Part shown: positions 13,752 to 18,985 of the stretch, one piece after another | How the letters are laid out: each line of letters starts with the position of its first letter | Numbering within the stretch: the first letter of the stretch is position 1 | DNA from: Nitrososphaerales archaeon | Lineage (GTDB): Archaea; Thermoproteota; Nitrososphaeria; Nitrososphaerales; CADDZS01 | Assembly: GCA_030043455.1 (NCBI GenBank) | Contig: JASHXQ010000103.1 | Span: 1-18,985 of the forward strand | Direction of reading: 5' to 3' | Length of the DNA stretch: 18,985 nucleotides | Notes under the pieces: model-generated | What the model saw: only the letters and a program-made list of their open reading frames with translations | Database searches by the model: none | Told to the model about the DNA's origin: nothing | Translations under genes and position numbers: made by a program

Positions 13752-14123
13752 TTGGCCGAAATATTCAAGAGTATGAACCGGGATTCGAGCGTACCAGCGA
13801 TGCGCGGCTTCTACGTCATGCGTATGAAAAAAGACGAGCGAACCGGTCACTATTTTGGAGTGGCAACCTGGATTTCTAAGGATCAGCCACTCCCCGGAAA
13901 TCGTATCGTCAAAGCTCCAGACGCCGTCCCAAAGGTGAGCGAGCTACCGGAGCATTCGAAGTCGGAATATTCTTCTGCCAACACCATTTCCCATGACTCC
14001 GAGAAGGCGGCACAGGTCGAAGACTCAAGATCGGAGTTTAACCGGACCGTGGAAAAGTTCAGCGTGGAGAGAAAACCCAACCGATCCTCATTTTTCGATC
14101 CTTACGAGCCGTACGAACTTTAG
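13752..14123 (+). CDS. Hypothetical protein, disordered C-terminus
   Basis: A 123-residue protein with no recognised family. The first 50 residues may fold (VPAMRGFYVMRMKKDERTGH followed by YFGVATWIS). The rest is polar, rich in Ser, Glu, Lys and Asn, and ends in FFDPYEPYEL, which looks like a short recognition tail. The start is TTG at 13752 with a GGAGTAGAGG run about 7 bases upstream. It lies 132 bases after the KaiC-like gene and has a strong terminator behind it. Confidence 0.6.
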   Translation: MAEIFKSMNRDSSVPAMRGFYVMRMKKDERTGHYFGVATWISKDQPLPGNRIVKAPDAVPKVSELPEHSKSEYSSANTISHDSEKAAQVEDSRSEFNRTVEKFSVERKPNRSSFFDPYEPYEL

Positions 14124-14136
14124 TTTCTGACGTGCC

Positions 14137-14177
14137 AGGATCGGGGAAATAATTTTCCCCGGTCATCGATCCTTTTT
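14137..14177 (+). terminator. Strong hairpin plus T5 terminator
   Basis: CGGGGAAA (14142-14149) and TTTCCCCG (14154-14161) form a perfect 8-bp stem with a TAAT loop. Outer arms AGGATC (14137-14142) and GATCCT (14168-14173) can pair around it. The outer arm ends in a run of five T (14173-14177). It begins 14 bases after the stop of the 123-residue gene. Confidence 0.75.
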
Positions 14178-14320
14178 CTTGAAGTGGCGATTTTGAATTC
14201 GCCTAAACCGGGCGATATCATGACCGGACTCTATATGAAAAGCATTTATCAGCGCTAAACTTGGCCTAGAGGCGCGTCTCAACGAGTGTATTTTTGCAAC
14301 AAAAAAAGAGAGTAAAAAAA

Positions 14321-14842
14321 ATGGCAACTGAAGCACCCCAACAGGTAGAAGCAGCGGCCCCCGAGGCTGTAGAGAAGGATACCGGTGTCATCGAGTCTAA
14401 CGAGATCTTGAGCCAGATCTCTGATCTCCAGGGAGAGTCGGAGAGCATCAAAGACATTCTAGACATGGAGAAATCGTATGCGGCCGAAGTCGCAACCATC
14501 ATGAAACAGTTTTTGGAGCAGATTGGAAGGTCGTACGTCCTAGATCCCAGTCTCTTTCCTAGGCTAGGGCACGGGGTCAAAGATGTCATACTGACTCCGC
14601 AGGGAGTATTTTTCTTGTCTTACAACAACGGTCTCACGGTAGCAAGAACCGTGGATGATTTGTCTCCTGAAAGTCTCATGCGAGTCCTTGAAAGAATCCT
14701 GCCGGATGTCAAGGGCTTCCTCACTGAAAGAAGGCAGAAGTTGTCTGCGAGAGCGCAAATGCTGGAAAAAGTCGCAGGCGAATTGAAGCGCGTGCCTTCG
14801 CTTCCGCGGGGTGCCCGGGGTAAGTCCCAGGCCTCTTCCTAA
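14321..14842 (+). CDS. Hypothetical helical protein
   Basis: A 173-residue protein counted from the ATG at 14321; a TTG at 14294 would add nine basic residues. The N-terminus (MATEAPQQVEAAAPEAVEKD) is low-complexity and probably disordered. A coiled coil follows (NEILSQISDLQGESESIKDI and onward), then a conserved-looking globular part, LDPSLFPRLGHGVKDVILTP followed by QGVFFLSYNNGLTVAR. It ends with a long charged helix and a basic tail. No family is recognised and no membrane segment is present. TATA-like CATTTATC (14243-14250) predicts a transcription start near 14274. A T7 run directly follows the stop. Confidence 0.75.
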   Translation: MATEAPQQVEAAAPEAVEKDTGVIESNEILSQISDLQGESESIKDILDMEKSYAAEVATIMKQFLEQIGRSYVLDPSLFPRLGHGVKDVILTPQGVFFLSYNNGLTVARTVDDLSPESLMRVLERILPDVKGFLTERRQKLSARAQMLEKVAGELKRVPSLPRGARGKSQASS

Positions 14843-14845
14843 CTT

Positions 14846-14894
14846 TTTTTATTTAGGGCAAGAAAAATGGAGAGCCCCCTGTGGGGGTCTTCCA
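14846..14894 (+). terminator. T7 run and GC hairpin
   Basis: A run of seven T lies within 15 bases of the stop codon at 14842. CCCCC (14875-14879) and GGGGG (14883-14887) then form a stem with a TGT loop, and outer arms TGGA (14868-14871) and TCCA (14891-14894) can extend it. Another T-rich stretch follows at about 14908-14921. Together these look like a double terminator. Confidence 0.6.
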
Positions 14895-15140
14895 CACCCG
14901 TGGATTGCTTTTACTTTTATTTAATTGAAATTCCAAGATTCTTTCATCGAAAATTCTCATTTTTTTAGCTATTTTTTCCTACTCTCTGGATTAGCTCGTT
15001 GACGCAAACACGGAAGGTCTTTTGTTCCATTGCTTCTGCAGGCATATTGAGACTATAGATCAAAACCGTATAACGAAGGTTCCAAAAATCCCCGAAAATT
15101 CCGAAAGCGGCAAGAACCTTAGATTTTATTCTGTATGTAA

Positions 15141-15148
15141 TGTATAAC
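15141..15148 (+). promoter_or_regulatory. TATA box of the surface-protein gene
   Basis: TGTATAAC at 15141-15148 places the transcription start at about 15170-15172, right at the TTG start codon. The mRNA would therefore be leaderless with TTG as its first codon. Confidence 0.5.
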
Positions 15149-15169
15149 CCTCTAAAAGTGTGATATTTT

Positions 15170-15835
15170 TTGAAACTTTCCAAGACTCTAATCGCCGTTA
15201 TCGCCGTCGTAATTGTAGTGATTCTAGCCGGGGGGTTGATTCTCGGTTTGGGATTAGTCACAAGGGGTGGAGTTGTCATCACGACTACCGACTACTCCAC
15301 CCAAACAGTTTTGCAAACGGAAACTCAAACACAGCCGGTCACTGAGACCGTACTCTCGACCACGTCTCTCGTGCCGCCAGTTTCGATCGTAACCACCACC
15401 GAGACAGGTGTGTCGTTGTCGCAGACTACACTCAGCATTCCAGTTACTCTCAACGTGACTAGAATCGAAAGTACTACTGTCACACAAACCAGTCTGAGTA
15501 CGGCGACCACCAGTGCGAGTGGCTACGCAAATCTCATCTCGGGGGCGAACATCGAATTTGTTGCGGGGCAAAAATTCGCAGCCATGCCGGACCTATCGGC
15601 ACCCGGGTTCAACGGGTATTACCAAATTAATTATCAGACAAACGTATCCACACCGGTCCAGTGGGTAGTTGTCGGAAATCTGATTAACGAAACGTCCTTC
15701 GCTGCGCCATCGGGTGGAGTGGACTTTCCAGTGCAAGCTTACGGTCATTATTCCATCTTTGTTATCAACGTGGACTGCAACATAGCGTGCAATTACGCGT
15801 TTAACGTGACCGCTTCCATAGTCTACGAATGGTAG
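15170..15835 (+). CDS. Membrane-anchored Ser/Thr-rich surface protein
   Basis: A 221-residue protein. Residues 6-29 are a single hydrophobic helix (LIAVIAVVIVVILAGGLILG) after a short basic start, acting as an N-terminal membrane anchor or signal peptide. Residues about 35-120 are very rich in Thr, Ser and Val (TTTDYSTQTVLQTETQTQPV and similar), a likely glycosylated stalk outside the cell. Residues about 122-221 form a beta-rich domain with several N-x-S/T sites and one Cys pair (CNIAC) near the end, probably a disulfide. No family is named. TTG start with a well-placed TATA box. Confidence 0.72.
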   Translation: MKLSKTLIAVIAVVIVVILAGGLILGLGLVTRGGVVITTTDYSTQTVLQTETQTQPVTETVLSTTSLVPPVSIVTTTETGVSLSQTTLSIPVTLNVTRIESTTVTQTSLSTATTSASGYANLISGANIEFVAGQKFAAMPDLSAPGFNGYYQINYQTNVSTPVQWVVVGNLINETSFAAPSGGVDFPVQAYGHYSIFVINVDCNIACNYAFNVTASIVYEW

Positions 15836-15890
15836 GTCCCTTTTGAAAGCATAAATCACTCGTGATCAAGGCCCCGGCAGGCAAGAGGTT

Positions 15891-17330
15891 TTGGGGACCT
15901 CACTTACTTTCTACGGCGGGCTGAACGAAATCGGAGGAAACAAGATCCTCCTTGAGGACAGAGGGACCAAGATTTTTCTTGACTTTGGGAAGAGCTTCGC
16001 CTCTCGGGCAAGGTTCTTTGAATGGACGGACCGTCCGAGAGTCGCAAACGGTATCGGAGATTTTCTCTCCCTCGGCATTCTTCCCAAGATCGCCGGAATC
16101 TACCGGAGAGACTTGTTACATCTGGCAAATTTGCCGGAGGTGGAAGACCGATCTGTTCAGGCCGTGGTGCTTAGTCATGCCCATTCGGATCATGCGGACC
16201 ACATTTCCTTTCTCCGTGAGGATATTGAGCTCTACATGGGGGAAACCACGAACCATGTTATTAGGGCGATCGAGGAAGAAAAAGATTCCAACATTGAGTA
16301 CGAGATCACGAGTTTCAAAGAACGGCCGCTGAAACGGGGCAAACAGGCGAAGCCTCCGATCAACCGGAAGATCCACAACTTTCGGACCGGGAAAAAAGTT
16401 GTCATAGATTCGATTGAAATAGAGCCGACCCACGTGGACCACTCTCTGCCCGGTTGCTACGGAATGATCATCCATACGAGCTCGGGGACAATTGTCTATT
16501 CCGGAGATCTTCGTATGCACGGCACGCGCCCAGATCTTACCAAGGATTTCGTCCAGAAGGCTCGCGAGGCAAAACCGGACTGGGTGCTCTGCGAGGGTAC
16601 GAGAATTAATGAGAGCAACGTGAATGACGAAGCGTCGGTGTATCGGACCTGCCACCAGTTCACCGGGCTTGCGAACGAGAGGAATCTCTTCATCTTCGCA
16701 GATTATTCATTCAAGGACATCGATCGCTTCCAGACATTCTATCGTGTTGCCAAGGATTCTGACAGAAAACTGGTAGTTACTCCCAAGACAGCGCGCTATC
16801 TCAAGCTGCTCTCGGAGCGGGATCCCGAGCTATCCAAGGTCATCCCTTCGATGGAAAAGGACCATTCGATTGGAATTTACAAGAACCGGGTAAAGACGGG
16901 CAGCTACGCTGACGAAGATTACGACGAGACTGATTTGGAGCTCTTTGACAAGGCTGAGGTCTGGACTTCACGCGATGTGCAGCTCGAGAAGGACAAAGTG
17001 ATCCTCGCGATCGGTGGGTTTCAACTGCAGGAGTTGATCGATCTAAACCCGGGAAGTGGAATCTACATGCACTCCTCCAGCGAGCCGTTCAACGAAGAAG
17101 GAGAGTTCGATGAGGCACGGACCAACAACTGGATCGAGCGGTTTGGAATGGTACGCGTTCACGCCCACTGCTCAGGGCACGCTTCAGGCTGGGATCTCCA
17201 TCAAATCTTGAGAGAAATTGCTCCGAGGAAAATTATCCCAATCCACACCGAGCATCCGGAGTACTTTCGGATGTTTCACGGCGACGCGGTTCTAGCGGCG
17301 GAACCGGAAAAACGGCTTGTGCTGGCTTAG
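15891..17330 (+). CDS. Beta-CASP metallo-beta-lactamase ribonuclease (RNase J type)
   Basis: A 479-residue metallo-beta-lactamase fold nuclease with a beta-CASP insert, most like RNase J. These are zinc-dependent 5'-3' exoribonucleases and endonucleases in RNA decay and processing. It opens with LTFYGGLNEIGGNKILLED (5-23), and has motif II HAHSDHADH (96-104), motif III HVDHS (181-185), motif IV GDLRMHG (205-211), beta-CASP motif A CEGTR (234-238), motif B CSGHAS (427-432) and motif C IHTEHPEYF (451-459). All metal ligands expected of an active enzyme appear present. It lacks KH domains, so it is not the CPSF-type archaeal family. TTG start is required, since the next Met (116) follows motif II; TATA-like CATAAATC lies at 15850-15857. 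Confidence 0.9.
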   Translation: MGTSLTFYGGLNEIGGNKILLEDRGTKIFLDFGKSFASRARFFEWTDRPRVANGIGDFLSLGILPKIAGIYRRDLLHLANLPEVEDRSVQAVVLSHAHSDHADHISFLREDIELYMGETTNHVIRAIEEEKDSNIEYEITSFKERPLKRGKQAKPPINRKIHNFRTGKKVVIDSIEIEPTHVDHSLPGCYGMIIHTSSGTIVYSGDLRMHGTRPDLTKDFVQKAREAKPDWVLCEGTRINESNVNDEASVYRTCHQFTGLANERNLFIFADYSFKDIDRFQTFYRVAKDSDRKLVVTPKTARYLKLLSERDPELSKVIPSMEKDHSIGIYKNRVKTGSYADEDYDETDLELFDKAEVWTSRDVQLEKDKVILAIGGFQLQELIDLNPGSGIYMHSSSEPFNEEGEFDEARTNNWIERFGMVRVHAHCSGHASGWDLHQILREIAPRKIIPIHTEHPEYFRMFHGDAVLAAEPEKRLVLA

Positions 17331-17677
17331 GCTTTCTTTTTCTCGCGGCTGTAAAAGATCGATGTGATCATCGTGTCGTCCACGACTTCCTGCACGAGAA
17401 TGTTCACCCGCGAGCGATCCGCTCTCTGGGTCTGGATGAACTCGTCTCTTTCCCCATCCCAGGCATAGATCGGTGCTTTGGGTGCGTCACGAGTGAAGAA
17501 AATCATTACCGAGTGATCAATCGGGGTAAAAGTGTACGTGTAGTCCCTGAAATGAATCAGCGACAAAAACTGCTGGCCCGGCATGGATTTGGTTATCACG
17601 AATGAAAAGAGATCTTTCAGCGTCCGAAATTCTACGAGCTCGTACTTCAATTCTCCAGAATCGCCATCGTCGGGCAT
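17327..17677 (-). CDS. Conserved-looking hypothetical protein
   Basis: A 116-residue protein of unknown function with alternating beta and alpha character: LKYELVEFRTLKDLFSFVIT (10-29), FLSLIHFRDYTYTFTPIDHS, VMIFFTRDAPKAPIYAWDGE and VDDTMITSIFYSREKKKA at the end. No Cys pairs, signal peptide or membrane helix are present. ATG start; TATA-like GTTTAAAGG near 17706-17714 on the minus strand makes a nearly leaderless transcript. Its stop codon overlaps that of the RNase J-type gene by sharing bases 17328-17329 (tail-to-tail overlap of 4 bases). Confidence 0.72.
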   Translation of the reverse strand: MPDDGDSGELKYELVEFRTLKDLFSFVITKSMPGQQFLSLIHFRDYTYTFTPIDHSVMIFFTRDAPKAPIYAWDGERDEFIQTQRADRSRVNILVQEVVDDTMITSIFYSREKKKA

Positions 17678-17993
17678 GGGGAACTCTGAGATTCCCAGCT
17701 AATCCTTTAAACCTTTTTTGAAATTCCCGGAAATTTGCTTCTTTCCAAATCTGCGAAGCCGGTTGCGCCGCCGAGAAGCTGGAATCCAAAATTCTCCATC
17801 CACAGGGTTTAGGCACACTTCTTCCTTATACGCCGGAAGCACAGATCCGTTGTAAAATGGAAAACCATACTGTAAGGATAAATAGGCAGGCTACAGCAGT
17901 TGTATTTCCATCCTTTGGGAATCGAATGAGAGGGAGAGACTTTGTTTCGATGCCTGTTTCCTGCTCTGAAACTTATAAGCAGGTAGATTTAGC
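17678..17993. other. 316-base spacer
   Basis: No convincing gene is seen; the minus-strand frames crossing it look like chance. It carries the minus-strand promoter of the 17677 gene, a plus-strand GATAAATA-like element near 17879-17886, a 5-bp inverted repeat, GTTTC (17956-17960) and GAAAC (17968-17972), and then a CTTATAAG box (17972-17979) for the next gene. Confidence 0.5.
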
Positions 17994-18266
17994 GTGGAGA
18001 CTGTAGTATTGAAGAAGACAGAAACCGTGCAGAAGCCCGCCCCGATTAAAGGGATTGATGAAAAGAAACCTGTTCTGCTCGGCCAGACGCGTAGCATCAA
18101 AATCGTGGATCTTCAGGTAAGAAAGCGGAGAAGGAACCCGGCGAACTGCAAGTACTGTAATTTGCCGATTGAATCTCGGTATGCCTTGAGCAAGGGTTCG
18201 AGGACCGGGGCGCGCTATTATCACATAGAGTGCGCAATCAAGGTCGGCTTCGACATTACGGTCTAG
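17994..18266 (+). CDS. Small treble-clef-like zinc protein
   Basis: A 90-residue protein. The first 40 residues are basic and flexible; an Arg/Lys-rich patch (RKRRRNPA, 43-50) leads into CKYCNLPIE (52-60) and then ARYYHIECAIKVGF (73-86). Cys52, Cys55, His77 and Cys80 make a CxxC...HxxC zinc site of the kind seen in small treble-clef and PARP-finger-like modules that bind nucleic acid or protein. The basic patch favours nucleic acid. The start is GTG at 17994 or TTG at 18009; the CTTATAAG box at 17972-17979 sits close enough that the TTG may be the true start. It shares its stop with the convergent gene (CTAG at 18263-18266). Confidence 0.68.
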   Translation: METVVLKKTETVQKPAPIKGIDEKKPVLLGQTRSIKIVDLQVRKRRRNPANCKYCNLPIESRYALSKGSRTGARYYHIECAIKVGFDITV

Positions 18267-18634
18267 CTCGACTTTTCCTCGCTTTCGAAATCCAGTTTCT
18301 CGTCGATCTTTTTCTGTAATTCTTTGTATTTTTTGTACTTGCTCGTCCATTTGGAAAGGACGAGCCACTGACGCACACCTATTCCTAGGAAAATTAGCGC
18401 AATTATAATCGTGACGTAACCCACAGCTCTGAAACTACTGCTACTCGAGCTCGTAAGTAGAGGTGCCGCGTGCCATGAGACCGGCACAGCTATCACGATA
18501 GCAATGATCATGATAATCACCAACTTTTTCGTTCTGTCTACCTGAGACACGAGCTCATCCGTTATCCGGAAGATGTTCTCGGTGGAGGGCGTTTGCTCCC
18601 CCTCGGGATCAGGTTTCTCGTCTGAAGACGTCAT
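18263..18634 (-). CDS. Two-helix membrane protein, unknown function
   Basis: A 123-residue protein with a polar acidic N-terminus, two hydrophobic helices (about 38-60 and 70-88, joined by a Ser-rich turn) and a charged coiled-coil tail (WTSKYKKYKELQKKIDEKLD) that is probably cytoplasmic. No family is recognised. ATG start (cat at 18632-18634). It lies 30 bases downstream of the winged-helix gene on the same strand, so the pair may be a regulator with a membrane partner. Confidence 0.7.
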   Translation of the reverse strand: MTSSDEKPDPEGEQTPSTENIFRITDELVSQVDRTKKLVIIMIIAIVIAVPVSWHAAPLLTSSSSSSFRAVGYVTIIIALIFLGIGVRQWLVLSKWTSKYKKYKELQKKIDEKLDFESEEKSS

Positions 18635-18664
18635 ACTCTCAAAGCTCCTCTAACAAGAGACTGC

Positions 18665-18973
18665 CTAATTTTTCTCGTTGTCTCTCTCTGCCTCACTTCT
18701 CGGGAATAGCGTCTCGTACGGCCCTAAAATCTCAGCAGCCAGCAGCTGCCCTTTTTCTGAGACACGGTACTTGATGATCTTCTTGCTCCCCCAAGCTTCT
18801 TCCTTCCTCACTATCAGACCCTTTTCCACCAATTCGTCCACTATGCCTCTGTGTTTTACATTGTTCAACCCGCAGTAGCTCATCAACCTGCTTTGATTGA
18901 GCTCCCCGTGTTCCACGAGCTTCAGAATGATATCTTTCCGAATGTAGATCCGATCCCTGTGCTCGTGTACCAA
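18665..18973 (-). CDS. Winged-helix transcriptional regulator (HTH_45-like)
   Basis: A 102-residue winged-helix protein. RIYIRKDIILKLVEHGELNQ (8-27) is the first helix, SRLMSYCGLNNVKHRGIVDELVEKGLI covers the turn and recognition helix (about 28-54, given in one stretch only by position here), and KKIIKYRVSEKGQLLAAEIL is the wing and last helix. This matches the small archaeal single-domain HTH_45-type regulators common in Nitrososphaerota and Sulfolobales. The start is TTG (caa at 18971-18973), since an in-frame TGA lies three codons upstream at 18980-18982, so the gene is complete. Probable regulator of its own two-gene unit. Confidence 0.82.
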   Translation of the reverse strand: MVHEHRDRIYIRKDIILKLVEHGELNQSRLMSYCGLNNVKHRGIVDELVEKGLIVRKEEAWGSKKIIKYRVSEKGQLLAAEILGPYETLFPRSEAERDNEKN

Positions 18974-18985
18974 GTCTTTTCAATT

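Larger units (their letters stand above)
14843..15169. other. 327-base AT-rich spacer
   Basis: This holds the T-run and hairpin described separately, then an AT-rich stretch and the promoter of the surface-protein gene. A minus-strand frame (14965-15282) crosses it but runs into the neighbouring gene and looks like chance. No RNA gene was recognised. Confidence 0.5.

Noticed and set aside
14965..15282. Minus-strand frame of 105 codons in the spacer before the surface-protein gene
   Set aside because: It overlaps the promoter and anchor helix of the well-supported plus-strand gene, and its N-terminal part is just the antisense of that helix.

Overview
The window looks archaeal, most likely from the TACK group and probably Nitrososphaerota (Thaumarchaeota) or a close relative. 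The supporting features are TATA boxes placed so that several transcripts would be leaderless, frequent TTG start codons, a compact HTH_45-like winged-helix regulator, a KaiC-like protein, an archaeal/RNase J-type beta-CASP nuclease, and many small zinc-ribbon and coiled-coil proteins. No tRNA, rRNA, CRISPR array, transposase or phage gene was seen. The lineage is an inference, because there is no rRNA or ribosomal protein here to fix it.

Left part (1-5300, mostly minus strand): a flavin reductase-family protein, an unlisted 47-residue membrane peptide, a plus-strand unknown, a two-gene membrane cluster (SpoIIM/DUF95-like and a small two-helix protein), an 852-residue coiled-coil/low-complexity protein ending in a DUF5752-like domain, and a tiny acidic cysteine-rich protein.

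Centre (5300-9350, plus strand): this is the most notable region. A DUF72 gene is followed, after a terminator-like hairpin and a clean TATA box, by a co-directional run of four genes: a divergent Ku-like protein, a minimal ATP-dependent DNA ligase, a minimal family X polymerase (palm and thumb only) and a TMEM175-type channel. The first three make a compact non-homologous end-joining (NHEJ) set in which a PolX enzyme stands where LigD-type systems have a primase-polymerase. The PolX has Asn where the third catalytic Asp is expected.

Right part (9350-18985): a small unknown, a zinc-ribbon plus coiled-coil gene pair, a CPA2/Kef-type antiporter with C-terminal CBS domains, a KaiC/FlaH-like protein that has lost its P-loop, two unknown genes, a Ser/Thr-rich anchored surface protein, a beta-CASP ribonuclease (RNase J type), and a cluster of small genes (unknown, treble-clef zinc protein, two-helix membrane protein, winged-helix regulator) with shared stop codons at two convergent junctions.

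Several genes end in hairpin plus T-tract structures, and many start with TTG. Function calls rest on motifs read by eye; no database search was run.
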